This document shows positions 17,799-26,748 of a stretch of 64,000 nucleotides of DNA, one piece after another (the first letter of the stretch is position 1; every line of letters starts with the position of its first letter). Source of the stretch: Planktothrix sp. FACHB-1365 (GTDB lineage Bacteria; Cyanobacteriota; Cyanobacteriia; Cyanobacteriales; Microcoleaceae); contig NZ_JACJSC010000002.1 of NCBI RefSeq assembly GCF_014697575.1, forward strand, positions 62,001 to 126,000, written 5' to 3'. The notes under the pieces were generated by a model. The model was given only the letters and a program-made list of their open reading frames with translations, ran no database searches and had not been told where the DNA came from. The translations under genes were made by a program, and so were the position numbers.

Positions 17799-18164
17799 CT
17801 ACAACTCATCAATCGTTATCAACCCACCTTCCGTAAATTGGATCACAAGCTCATGGCTATCCAATAAAGCAGTTCCAACTAGAGGTCGTCGCCCTGTCGC
17901 AAATACACGAGCTTCTCGCTCCTCTCCGTTCCAGACAATAATTGCTCTATGAACAGGCAACATCACTCGGCTGTTGTCTGCCAAATTCGCACGCATATCG
18001 TATCTGAAGGGGAGATTCAGTAGTGCCACTGCTTCAGGTGGTAAACAAAGCTCATCGGTAAATCCTGTGTCTATCACGAATTCAATGGGGAAGTCAGCGC
18101 GATTTGGAATCCGAAATGGGATGGTAATAATCGGGTGTCCATCAGCCACAATCCCTGAAATCAC
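17799..18164 (-). CDS. Clan AA (retropepsin-like) aspartic protease
   Basis: The 121-residue protein has the single-domain retropepsin layout. The catalytic FVIDTGFTDELCLP (D32-T-G) is followed by a beta-rich body and the GTALLDSHEL block near the end, which matches the second hydrophobic-hydrophobic-Gly motif. It would act as a homodimer in the cytosol; the substrate is unknown. The start is GTG, in a 4-base GTGA overlap with the preceding gene's stop, so the two are translationally coupled. The pair lies in a GC-richer patch with toxin-type genes and repeats, which suggests acquired DNA. Confidence 0.85.
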   Translation of the reverse strand: MISGIVADGHPIITIPFRIPNRADFPIEFVIDTGFTDELCLPPEAVALLNLPFRYDMRANLADNSRVMLPVHRAIIVWNGEEREARVFATGRRPLVGTALLDSHELVIQFTEGGLITIDEL

Positions 18165-18478
18165 TTGAATACACGCTCCATAACACCCCCACCAAAAGCG
18201 GCAGCAACGTTGTACCCAATTTTAATCCCAAAGAGTCGAGCATGGGGGTGCTTCTCGCTCAAGAAGTCAGCAGCGCGTAAGCCATTTGCATCAATCCTAT
18301 AGTCACCTGTCTCAATGTCTATGATGACCATCTTGCCAATATTTTCTTCAACTTCCACTTCTTGGCGGATTCTGCTTTCGTACAGTTGCTCCGCACGTTG
18401 AGCAACTTCTTCGCGGCTTAAAAGGATGGCTTGCATAAGTTGACTCCCATTCGCTACTCTAGCTCTGTAGATTTCCAT
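18161..18478 (-). CDS. Conserved-type hypothetical protein coupled to the aspartic protease
   Basis: The 105-residue product is soluble, with an N-terminal helical half rich in charged residues (EEVAQRAEQLYESRIRQEVEVEEN). The compact C-terminal half contains GKMVIIDIETGDYRID and HPHARLFGIKIGYNVAAAFGGG. I recall proteins of this build encoded directly before clan AA proteases in cyanobacteria, so it may be the protease's substrate or partner, but no function is established to my knowledge. Stop and start of the two genes overlap (GTGA). Its own start overlaps a 55-codon frame upstream by 20 bases. Confidence 0.75.
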   Translation of the reverse strand: MEIYRARVANGSQLMQAILLSREEVAQRAEQLYESRIRQEVEVEENIGKMVIIDIETGDYRIDANGLRAADFLSEKHPHARLFGIKIGYNVAAAFGGGVMERVFK

Positions 18479-18626
18479 AATATCCTATGAACAAAGTTGA
18501 ACCAAGCCATCGCTTAACGAAATCTGCATAAGCAGCAACATCCTGATAACTACCACGAAAATTCCCTTCGTGCGCTGCTTCATTCCGTAGAGAATTCATT
18601 CTCATAATGTACTTGGCATCGCTCAC
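18459..18626 (-). CDS. Short ORF, probably the remnant of a larger protein
   Basis: A 55-codon frame opens at a GTG inside the 75-bp repeat (AGTGAGCGATG) and ends at TAG 18459. The segment MNSLRNEAAHEGNFRGSYQDVAAYADFVKRWL looks like real protein, helical with an RNEAAHEG turn of the sort seen at the end of HEPN-like domains, but it is far too short for such a domain. It overlaps the start of the next gene by 20 bases. I read it as a cassette fragment that may still be translated and coupled to 18161-18478. Confidence 0.35.
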   Translation of the reverse strand: MSDAKYIMRMNSLRNEAAHEGNFRGSYQDVAAYADFVKRWLGSTLFIGYYGNLQS

Positions 18627-18692
18627 TTAATTTTGAATACCCACCGATACGATTTATCGATTGCTACAACTTAGAGATGAAGTGATATAACG
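18618..18692. repeat. 75-bp direct repeat, copy 2
   Basis: About 92 percent identical to 17689-17763. Four of the six differences cluster at the bases just before the TATAACG end. That end coincides with the end of the attC-like site 18685-18770. Confidence 0.8.
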
Positions 18693-18770
18693 GCTAAGTT
18701 GAGCGGTGGCTAATATCCTTTGCATCCTCACCAATATCTCTCGCCCTTGGGCTCCAACGTGTTGTTAGAC
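18685..18770 (-). other. attC-like recombination site
   Basis: Read on the minus strand, it starts GTCTAAC (fits RYYYAAC), then a 6-base spacer, then TTGGAGC, about 46 bases, GCTCAA, a 7-base spacer, and GTTATAT (close to GTTRRRY). TTGGAGC and GCTCAA are complementary except for one extra G, the bulged base that marks the L'' box of integron attC sites. The outer boxes pair at 5-6 of 7 positions. The site overlaps the 3' end of the PIN-partner gene in the orientation expected for a cassette. No integrase gene is in the window. Confidence 0.45.
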
Positions 18771-18921
18771 CGGGCTTTCGCGACAAGCTCACAACTTCTC
18801 TTCCGCTTTCCGCTTGCTGCTTTTGTAAATCAGCAAAGATAGCCTTCAAGTCATGATTGAATGACTGAGAATACTCTTCACGAATTCTGTGAATTTCTTC
18901 TACAATTGCATCTTGATACAT
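18694..18921 (-). CDS. Small antitoxin-like partner of the PIN gene
   Basis: The 75-residue protein starts MYQDAIVEEIHRIREEYSQSFNHDL, an amphipathic helical segment. Small proteins of this kind are commonly paired with PIN-domain toxins in cyanobacteria. ATG 18921 follows the PIN stop by 2 bases, so the two are coupled, although the order (toxin first) is the reverse of most VapBC pairs. The last 25 residues (from about SLSRKPGL) are encoded inside the attC-like site and look like read-through, so the native C-terminus may have been replaced. The antitoxin role is inferred from position and size. Confidence 0.65.
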   Translation of the reverse strand: MYQDAIVEEIHRIREEYSQSFNHDLKAIFADLQKQQAESGREVVSLSRKPGLTTRWSPRARDIGEDAKDISHRST

Positions 18922-18923
18922 AA

Positions 18924-19398
18924 TCAATCTCCAAGAAGTTCATAGGGTGTACAAAGAATAGGCAACTCGTATCCCAAATCAAGACTAATCTCTGCCAGTT
19001 TTCTTTGAATTTGAGCATTGGCAATGTGCTTACAGTTCCATGTGAGTAGGTAATCCATACCGTGAACAGTTGCGGCTGCAATATGAACAGCGTCAACATC
19101 AGCTTTTGCGGGAAGGCTACTGCGTTCGGTAAAATTGCTCTGCTAAATCAAGTACAGATTGGCTTAAATCGAGTAACGCGAGGTTGGAAATGATTTCGAG
19201 TCGTCGAGATGCGATTTCGGTATCTCCCTGTGAAGTTTCTTTTACAACTGCTTGGGAGGAGTAGAGTTGGAAAGCACTGCGGCGCGTATCCCACCATTCC
19301 CTTGTTATCTCGATATTGGCAGCCACAACCAGATCTCTGCTGGGTCGAGCAGTGAGATAGCCTAAAACACTCGTTTCGATGTATACAGTTTCACTCAT
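18924..19398 (-). pseudogene. PIN-domain (VapC-type) toxin gene, frameshifted
   Basis: The first half reads MSETVYIETSVLGYLTARP with the catalytic Asp/Glu strand replaced by YIETS, as in many PIN proteins of this group, and runs to AEQF. It then hits a stop at 19117. The rest continues in another frame: TERSSLPAKADVDAVHIAAATVHGMDYLLTWNCKH, then ELPILCTPYELLGD and TGA at 18924. Removing one base from the run of four A (plus strand, 19131-19134) restores an intact protein of about 157 residues. It is either a recent mutation or a sequencing error in a homopolymer. The intact product would be a Mg-dependent ribonuclease toxin. Confidence 0.85.
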
Positions 19399-19458
19399 GC
19401 AGAAAATGGGCGACAACTTTTTCTATTTTAGTCCACATATTTACCTCATAGAAAATAA

Positions 19459-19578
19459 TCGGCAGAAACTTTCGGTGTATTCTGCGATAGTGACCAAGAA
19501 CTGCATCAAGATTTGCAAAAGGTAAATCTACCCCATTTAGTAGAAAAAATCGGTGGTTTTGATGTTGAAAAAGATTAA
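19459..19578 (+). pseudogene. Fragment of an unidentified gene
   Basis: A frame without a start codon gives 39 residues ending LPHLVEKIGGFDVEKD and a TAA. The residue choice looks like real protein, but nothing precedes it except an in-frame stop at 19456-19458. I take it as the 3' scrap of a lost gene. The rest of the spacer 19399-19716 shows only AT-rich DNA leading to the tamB start. Confidence 0.3.
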
Positions 19579-19716
19579 CGTTTCTAAATCTTCTTAACTT
19601 AACTTATACCTATAATGTTCTCATCTTCCTTCTGTGCTATCAATGTCACTGCTAAAATGCTAAAGTCTCAATTGCTTCTATAATAGTGTTTTGATTAACC
19701 CAGAGCCAGATTTGAG

Positions 19717-22700
19717 ATGACTCATTCTCCTAATCCCAATTCTGAACCAATTTTACATCCCCGACGACGATTAAGGCGCATCCTGGTTTGGGGGGGTGTC
19801 GGATGCGGAATCACCCTCTTAACAGTAGGAACAACAGCCGCCTGGTTTATTCGATATCGGTTAGCACCGATTATTGGCGGTGTTTTAGAAACCATTATAC
19901 AACGGCCTGTTAATGTCGGCCCCGTTGAAGGATTTACCCTTAATAGTATTCGTTTTGGTAACTCATCAATTCCCCCGACAGCAACAGATACCGACAAAGC
20001 ACAAGCGGAAGCAGTAGAAGTTAATTTTTCCCTTTTATCTTTATTTAAACCAAAAGTTCAACTGGATATTACTTTAATTAAACCTAATGTTTATATTGAG
20101 GAAGACGCATCAGGAAATTGGCTGAATACAAAACTAAATTTAGATCCAAATCCTCCCATTACTTTAGTCTTTAGAACGATTGGCATAGAAAAGGCTCAAA
20201 TTAATTTAATGCCTTATGAGATTTTGAGAGCTAATGCTAAAGGAACTAAAACACAAAAACCAATTTTAATCGGGGTTGATCAAGTTAGAGCTAACTTAAG
20301 GGAAGATAATGAACGAATTCAAGCAGATTTAGCCGGAACAATTGGGGATACTGGAACCTTTGCCATTAAGGGAGATGCCTTACTAAAACCAGGCAGAGTC
20401 AATGCTCAAATTCAAGCCAATCGGATAGATTTACCCTTAATCGCCTGGTTTGTTTCTACTCCGGGTGTGTCCGTCAAACAAGGTAAATTAAATACAAATT
20501 TAAGCGTTAAATTAGATAATTATAAACCCTTAGATGTTCGGGGAACGTTAAATTTAGATCAAATTAAAGTTGGGGTTGAAAATCTTCCCGATACGGTTAA
20601 TTTAAGTCAAGCTAAATTACGATTTGCGGGAACTCAACTGATTATTGATCAGTTTAATACAACAATGGGAGATTTAGCTCTAAATTTGAAGGGATCTGTT
20701 TTAACAAATCCTAATTTAGAATTGGCTAAAACTCAAGTTAATTTAGCAGCTAATTTACAACCTGTTCAAGTTTCAATACTGTTAAAAACCGTAGAAGGAA
20801 TTCAAGGAAAACCCCTCAATTTACCCTTTCCCGTTACGGGAGAATTAAAAGCTAATGTCAACTTAAAAGGCTATTTACAAACCCCTCAAATTTCAGGAAC
20901 GATTGCTACCACTGAAAAAACGTTAATTGATCGAATTTATTTTGATACCATTCAAACGGATTTTAATGTATTAGCAAAATTTGATCCCAATTTTAAAATT
21001 TTAGCCGATCCAGTTATAGGTATCCAAAATTTATTAATTCAACCGTCCGTTGGAGGGTCAGTTAAGGGAAATGGAGAAGTTCAATTAAACGGATTAACTG
21101 CATTATTAGGCCCCCAACCGGAACTGCTTAAATCTGGTGATCAAGTCATTATCCGTCAACAAAAACCCACTCCGAATCAATCGCTCCAAACCTTACCTCC
21201 AAAGCCTGAAATTACAACCCGAAAAGTTGATTTTAATCCGACGGTTAAGCTAGATTTTATAGTGGATAATATTCCAGGGGATGCTATCGCTCAATCCTAT
21301 GGACTTTTACCAAGTTTTAGAATTGGTAATTTATCCGCAAATGCTCAAGTTTCTGGAAATTTAGACAACTTAAAAGGTGAGGCTAAATTTAGCTTACCCT
21401 CGGCGACCTATCCGATTTTGGGTCAAGCTCAATTTTTAGGAAATACGGCTAAAGCACAAGTTGAAATTGCTAACGGTAATCTGAATCTGATTGCTCAAAA
21501 AAATAATAATGATATTTGGAACGCTGAAATTTTAGGAAATCAAATTGCAATCACGCCTTTAGTTGATTTAGGTTTATTATTTGCCCCCATTCCTAATGCG
21601 ACAAAACAACAAATTCAATCTGTTGATTTGACCGATGGTCGTTTAAATCTCGCTGCCAAATTATCAGGAAATTTAAAGGAATTTTCCCTAAATACTTTAA
21701 TTGCGGATAGTCAAATTCAACTTAATTTTCAGGATAGCACGATTAATGCGATCGCTCAACTACAAAATGGACTATTTCAAACAGAATTTTCCAGCGATAA
21801 TTTAGCCTTACCTCGATTAATTAATATTGGATTACCGCTTGCTAATATCCCCAATTCTACACGCGCACAACTGCAAAACTTAGATTTCAGCCAAGGAACT
21901 CTACAAATTGCAGGTTCTCTCAACGGTAATATAGAAAATTTTACCCCGAATAGCCTCACGGGAAACGCAAAAACAATAATTAATTTAGGAAATTTAGGGG
22001 GAATCATTACCGCCAATAGTCAAATCAATCAAGGACAGTTTCAAGGCGAATTTAACGCCAGGGATGTTCAATTAAATCCTTGGATTAATTTAGGTTTACC
22101 CTTCGCTAATTTACCCAATAATGTTCAAACCCAAATTCAAACAATTGACCTGCGGAATAGTCGTTTAACCGCAGGCGGAAATATTACCGGAAATTTAGAT
22201 AACTTAAACCTAAATACCATTATTGCTAACGCATCAGGGCAAGTTAATTTAGGGAATTTTGGCGGTACAATTAATGCAGAAGGACAATTACAAAATAATC
22301 AGTTGATAGCCCAAGTTATTACCAATCAAATTCCTCTGCAACCTTTAATCAATTTAGGATTACCCTTAGCTAATTTACAACCTAGTTTAGTAGCCGAAAT
22401 TAACGCTTTAAATTTACAAGGCGGATTTCTCCAGGGGTCAGCTAACTTTCGCGGAAATTTAACCAATTTTTCACCCAATAACTTAATAGCTAATTTGGAT
22501 GGAAAAGTTAATTTAGGTCAAGGAGGAGGCTTAGTTTTAGCAACCGGAGAAACCCAACAAGGACAATGGAAAGCAGGTTTCAAAGGAGATGAAATTGCCC
22601 TTAGTCGGTTCTCTCGGTTAGTTGAATCTCAAATTCCTGAACTCATGGCTAATTTACGTCAAAACGGACTGCTAGACCAAGCAGAAAATATGCCTTTATT

Positions 22701-25700
22701 ACGAGGATTATTAAATACTGAAATCCTTGGACAGGGAAATCTAGCCTCTATTAATCCTAAAACAATACAAGCTTTAGGTCAATTACGGCTAACAGAATTA
22801 CCGATTATTAAACAACCCTTTGATGCCATTGCGAGTTGGAATGGTCAGCAAATTAATATTCAAAAAGCTGAAACCCCAGGATTTTCAACCGATGGATTTA
22901 TTGGGGTTGAATTTCAAGGAAATGGCATCCCCCAACTCTCAAATTTAAACTTAAATGTTCGGGTCAATAATTTTGATTTACAATCTCCCTTAGCTCAGAA
23001 TATTTTAGCAATTTTACCCCCAGAAGTCACAACCGGAGATAGCCCTTTAGTGGCGGGAATTGTTAATTTTAATGGGAAGTTAACGGGAACTCTTTCCGCC
23101 TTGAATCTTAACGGAAATTTAAGATTAAATAATTTTGCCCTGCGGGATGTAACTTTTGATCCCCTTTTAGCGGGAACCGTTAATATTACTCCCGGTCAAC
23201 AGGTGAATGTTGCTTTAGCAGGAGAACAGGATAAAATTGAACTAATTTTAGATGATCAATATTTACCCGTTTCATTTTTAGTTCAACGGGATAAAAGCTT
23301 ATTAGTCGGACAATCACAGGGAAATAATTTAAACATTAGCTTAGAACAATTTCCCCTACAAGCCTTAAGTCTTTCTCCTTTAGCTCAATTCGATATTGGA
23401 CTGTTAAAAGGGATAGCATCGGGACAAGTTACAGTTTCTAATTTAGCCAGTTTTAATCTGAATCAAATCGGTGCAACAGGAAATATTATTGTTCAAGAAC
23501 CCGCTTTAGGATATATTCAAGCGGATTCCTTTAAAGGAAATTTTAATTATCAAAATGGAATTGCCACCTTAACGGATGCTGAACTGAAAAAAGGTATCAC
23601 TCAAGTTTTAATTAATACTAAAGCCCAGGTTTCTGAAATTTTAGCCAGTCTTTCCACACCCAACACTCAAAATTTATCGACTGTATCCAATCAATTTGAA
23701 GGAACTATTAAAATCCCTCAAGGGAGTTTACAGGATGTCTTAACCGCGTTAAAAATCTTTAATTTAGAAGATTTAGCCAGAGGATTAAAACCCCCCGACT
23801 ATGCAACAGCCACAGAAGTCACTCCAGTTCCCGTTGGTTTACCGGGAAATCCCACATTATTGCAACAATTACGACGATTTGCAGAAATTCAAGCCATCTT
23901 ACAACAATCAATTGAAGAAGCGGCAGAGGAACCTTTACCGCCCTTACAAGATTTACAAGGAAAATTCACCGGAGAAATTGCTTTTCAAGGTTCAATTCCA
24001 TCAGGAATTCAAGCGACTGCAACGGTTAAAGGTGAAGATTGGAACTATGGAAAATATAGGGCTAATCAGTTTTTATTAGAAGCTAATTTTGCCGATAATG
24101 TCTTACGAGTTGAACCCATACAACTGCGTTCGGGTGCAACATTATATGATTTTCGCGGACAATTAAATTTAGCTAATCAACAACCTTCTGGTCAATTCCG
24201 GGTCAAAAATATCCGCTTAGAAGAAATTGAAAAAATTGTCGATTTACCGAATGTTGATTTAACCGGACAATTAAATGTGCGGGCGAGTGTTGGGGGAACT
24301 TTAGATAATCCCCAAGCATCGGGAGAATTAACTTTATTAGAAGCAACAGTAAATGGTGATCCGGTTCAAGAAGCTCAAAGCAGTTTTAGCTATAATAATG
24401 CTCGCTTACGATTTGGGGGTAGCTTATTAGTCACTGAAGTTGATCCGATTGCATTTAAAGGCACTCTCCCCTTTAAATTACCCTTTGCTAAAGTCACTCC
24501 AGAAAGCGATTTAGTTGATGTGAGAGTGGATATTAAAGATGAAGGGTTAGCGGTGATTAATTTACTGAATCCTGAGTTAGATTGGCAGGAAGGAAAGGGA
24601 TTAGTCCAATTAAGAATTAGTGGCAGTTTGCAACAACCAGAAACGGGAGGAATTAAACTCAATCTCAAACCCGAAGGATTATTTAAAATTCAAGATGCAG
24701 TCTTAACCGCCCGCAGTTTAGAACAGTCTATTGTCGGATTAAGTGGAACCGCTTTATTTACAGGCGATCGCATTCACGTTAAAGAAATTAAAGGCGAATT
24801 ACAAGGAGATAAAGGAACCGGAAATATCCTCTTAAGTGGCGTTTTACCCGTGTCTTATCCCTTTGCTGAAACCGATCCCGATCTGCAAACTCCCCTACAA
24901 TTAAGCTTAGATCAATTAACCCTAAATTTACCCGATCTCTATAAAGGAAATGCTTCCGGTGCTATCACAATTACAGGAACAGCTTTAAAACCCAAATTAG
25001 GCGGAGAAGTCGTATTAAGTCAGGGAAGAGTGATTTTACCGTCTCAAGAAACCGCCACCTTACCAACCGATACCCCGGAAACGAATTCTCAACCCCCAGT
25101 TAATGTTAGTTTAAATGGATTAAAACTCACGTTAGCCGATGATATTCAAGTCATGACTCCCCCGATTTTAGATGCTCCTTTAATTAATTTTACAGCCCAA
25201 GGAACAATTCAATTGAATGGAAGTTTAGCCAGTATTAATGATATTCGTCCTCAAGGAACCATTGACTTAACGGGAGGACAAGTGAATCTTTATACCAGTC
25301 AATTACGATTAGATCGAGGCTATCCTCAACAAGCAATTTTTGTTCCTTCTGAGGGACTCGACCCCATTTTAAATGTTCGCTTAGTCACCCGTGTTCCTGA
25401 AGCAGTGCGCTTTGTTTCTCCTCCCTCTGCATTCCCGGCTGAACAAACAGAAGCCTTAAGTCCGTCTCGGTTTGGAACGGTGCGAACGATCCGTATTGTT
25501 GCCCTTGTGCGCGGCCCAGCATCGGAAATTAATGATATTATTAAGTTACAAAGTTCTCCGCCTCGTTCTCAAAATGAATTAGTCGCTTTATTGGGTGGAA
25601 GTGTAATTCAAGGCATTCAAGATGATAGTACATTAGTATTAGCAAATATTGCCAGTGCGGGGTTATTTGGTAAGCTACAACAGGATATTATTAATGCAAC

Positions 25701-25962
25701 CGGATTAACAGAATTTAGAATTTATCCCTCACGGGTTGCTGAACGAGGTTCAAGTGGAAGAGCTTCCGCATTAGGGGTCGGAATTGAAGTCGGTTTAGAT
25801 GTAACCGATAATACCTATGTGTCTTTAAGTCGTGTCTTAGCGGCTCATCAACCTTTTCTCTTTAATATTAATTATCGTCTGAATGATAATTTATTGTTAC
25901 GCGGAGCTACAAATTTTAATAATGAAAGTGAAATTCGGTTTGAGTATGAAACTCGGTTTTAA
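19717..25962 (+). CDS. tamB: TamB/YtfN-family translocation and assembly module protein
   Basis: The 2081-residue protein bridges the inner and outer membranes. Family members help insert outer-membrane proteins and carry phospholipids across the periplasm. An N-terminal basic stretch and one membrane helix (about 18-50, ending AAWFIRYRL) anchor it. AsmA-like N-terminal sequence follows, then a very long run of beta-strand repeats forming a hydrophobic groove. The C-terminal DUF490/TamB domain occupies about the last 400 residues and ends in F (FEYETRF), typical for contact with an Omp85 partner. Residues about 610-960 hold four to five tandem copies of an 80-residue unit (INLGLPLANxPN...). 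It stands alone; no tamA/Omp85 gene is near. Confidence 0.93.
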   Translation: MTHSPNPNSEPILHPRRRLRRILVWGGVGCGITLLTVGTTAAWFIRYRLAPIIGGVLETIIQRPVNVGPVEGFTLNSIRFGNSSIPPTATDTDKAQAEAVEVNFSLLSLFKPKVQLDITLIKPNVYIEEDASGNWLNTKLNLDPNPPITLVFRTIGIEKAQINLMPYEILRANAKGTKTQKPILIGVDQVRANLREDNERIQADLAGTIGDTGTFAIKGDALLKPGRVNAQIQANRIDLPLIAWFVSTPGVSVKQGKLNTNLSVKLDNYKPLDVRGTLNLDQIKVGVENLPDTVNLSQAKLRFAGTQLIIDQFNTTMGDLALNLKGSVLTNPNLELAKTQVNLAANLQPVQVSILLKTVEGIQGKPLNLPFPVTGELKANVNLKGYLQTPQISGTIATTEKTLIDRIYFDTIQTDFNVLAKFDPNFKILADPVIGIQNLLIQPSVGGSVKGNGEVQLNGLTALLGPQPELLKSGDQVIIRQQKPTPNQSLQTLPPKPEITTRKVDFNPTVKLDFIVDNIPGDAIAQSYGLLPSFRIGNLSANAQVSGNLDNLKGEAKFSLPSATYPILGQAQFLGNTAKAQVEIANGNLNLIAQKNNNDIWNAEILGNQIAITPLVDLGLLFAPIPNATKQQIQSVDLTDGRLNLAAKLSGNLKEFSLNTLIADSQIQLNFQDSTINAIAQLQNGLFQTEFSSDNLALPRLINIGLPLANIPNSTRAQLQNLDFSQGTLQIAGSLNGNIENFTPNSLTGNAKTIINLGNLGGIITANSQINQGQFQGEFNARDVQLNPWINLGLPFANLPNNVQTQIQTIDLRNSRLTAGGNITGNLDNLNLNTIIANASGQVNLGNFGGTINAEGQLQNNQLIAQVITNQIPLQPLINLGLPLANLQPSLVAEINALNLQGGFLQGSANFRGNLTNFSPNNLIANLDGKVNLGQGGGLVLATGETQQGQWKAGFKGDEIALSRFSRLVESQIPELMANLRQNGLLDQAENMPLLRGLLNTEILGQGNLASINPKTIQALGQLRLTELPIIKQPFDAIASWNGQQINIQKAETPGFSTDGFIGVEFQGNGIPQLSNLNLNVRVNNFDLQSPLAQNILAILPPEVTTGDSPLVAGIVNFNGKLTGTLSALNLNGNLRLNNFALRDVTFDPLLAGTVNITPGQQVNVALAGEQDKIELILDDQYLPVSFLVQRDKSLLVGQSQGNNLNISLEQFPLQALSLSPLAQFDIGLLKGIASGQVTVSNLASFNLNQIGATGNIIVQEPALGYIQADSFKGNFNYQNGIATLTDAELKKGITQVLINTKAQVSEILASLSTPNTQNLSTVSNQFEGTIKIPQGSLQDVLTALKIFNLEDLARGLKPPDYATATEVTPVPVGLPGNPTLLQQLRRFAEIQAILQQSIEEAAEEPLPPLQDLQGKFTGEIAFQGSIPSGIQATATVKGEDWNYGKYRANQFLLEANFADNVLRVEPIQLRSGATLYDFRGQLNLANQQPSGQFRVKNIRLEEIEKIVDLPNVDLTGQLNVRASVGGTLDNPQASGELTLLEATVNGDPVQEAQSSFSYNNARLRFGGSLLVTEVDPIAFKGTLPFKLPFAKVTPESDLVDVRVDIKDEGLAVINLLNPELDWQEGKGLVQLRISGSLQQPETGGIKLNLKPEGLFKIQDAVLTARSLEQSIVGLSGTALFTGDRIHVKEIKGELQGDKGTGNILLSGVLPVSYPFAETDPDLQTPLQLSLDQLTLNLPDLYKGNASGAITITGTALKPKLGGEVVLSQGRVILPSQETATLPTDTPETNSQPPVNVSLNGLKLTLADDIQVMTPPILDAPLINFTAQGTIQLNGSLASINDIRPQGTIDLTGGQVNLYTSQLRLDRGYPQQAIFVPSEGLDPILNVRLVTRVPEAVRFVSPPSAFPAEQTEALSPSRFGTVRTIRIVALVRGPASEINDIIKLQSSPPRSQNELVALLGGSVIQGIQDDSTLVLANIASAGLFGKLQQDIINATGLTEFRIYPSRVAERGSSGRASALGVGIEVGLDVTDNTYVSLSRVLAAHQPFLFNINYRLNDNLLLRGATNFNNESEIRFEYETRF

Positions 25963-26085
25963 GTTAATTGTTGACTGTTGGCTGTTGACTGGTACGAGCC
26001 AAATGTTTCGCTTCTGCCTCGCAAACTTGCAGAAACTCCAAATCCAGTAATTTCGAGTTTGCCTGTAAAATCTCTGGTTTTTCAC

Positions 26086-26748
26086 CTAGGCTTTTGATCG
26101 CATTTCTGTTTCACTAGCACCTGCTCGTACCATAATTGTCCGAACAAGAGAACCAAATATTCTCCACCCAACAAGACTTAAGCTGGCGTGCCGTGTCGCT
26201 AACAGCAAATCATCAAGGCGTATCTGTATAACCCCATCAAATACTACAGCATTACCCACGACATGGCGAGAGTCCCCTGGTAATGGTGGAAGATACATTC
26301 GCTTAGTGGATTTGAACCTTAGCATTTCACTAAGGAGTTGCTTTGCTTGAGGATCGTCAGAAAAAATGGGTTGCAATCGCAGCAGTGAGGCATAATCGCG
26401 ACGACCCTGAACAAGGTCACAGGTTGAGCTTGCAATAGCAAACTTCATGCTAGTAATACGTTCTCCCAAGAAATAGCCAGCGTCACTACTAACAATATCT
26501 CCCTGCAAAAGGGCGAAGACATCTTCATCATCCCGAATCAGACCTCTTGCTAACATATCCTTATACTCAATTGGCTGACGCACCAGCGCTCCCTCTGCTC
26601 CGAAAACTTTCTGACGGTCTTTTGTCTTACCAAGTCGATCAGCAAAGTCCTGAATAATTGTGAGAACTCGATCGTCGTGAGAAAGTTCGCGTAGCTGATT
26701 TTCAAGAGTTTGCAGATTGTTAGGATCATTATTTGCTACAGCCATCAT
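26086..26748 (-). CDS. Unrecognised protein, second gene of a coupled pair
   Basis: The 220-residue soluble protein has no signal peptide or membrane segment, and I do not recognise a family. The first 60 residues look helical. The middle contains LLQGDIVSSDAGYFLGERITSMKFAIASSTCDLVQGRR and then a stretch with DSRHVVGNAVVFDGVIQIRLDDLL, which reads like a small beta-barrel. The tail is again helical. It begins in a 4-base ATGA overlap with the gene before it, so the two are cotranslated. Base composition is more GC-rich than tamB next door, a hint of transfer. Confidence 0.6.
   Translation of the reverse strand: MMAVANNDPNNLQTLENQLRELSHDDRVLTIIQDFADRLGKTKDRQKVFGAEGALVRQPIEYKDMLARGLIRDDEDVFALLQGDIVSSDAGYFLGERITSMKFAIASSTCDLVQGRRDYASLLRLQPIFSDDPQAKQLLSEMLRFKSTKRMYLPPLPGDSRHVVGNAVVFDGVIQIRLDDLLLATRHASLSLVGWRIFGSLVRTIMVRAGASETEMRSKA

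Noticed and set aside
17561-17812. 83-codon minus-strand frame next to the protease gene
   Set aside because: It overlaps the protease stop region and the repeat, has no ribosome site, and its residues look like noncoding translation.
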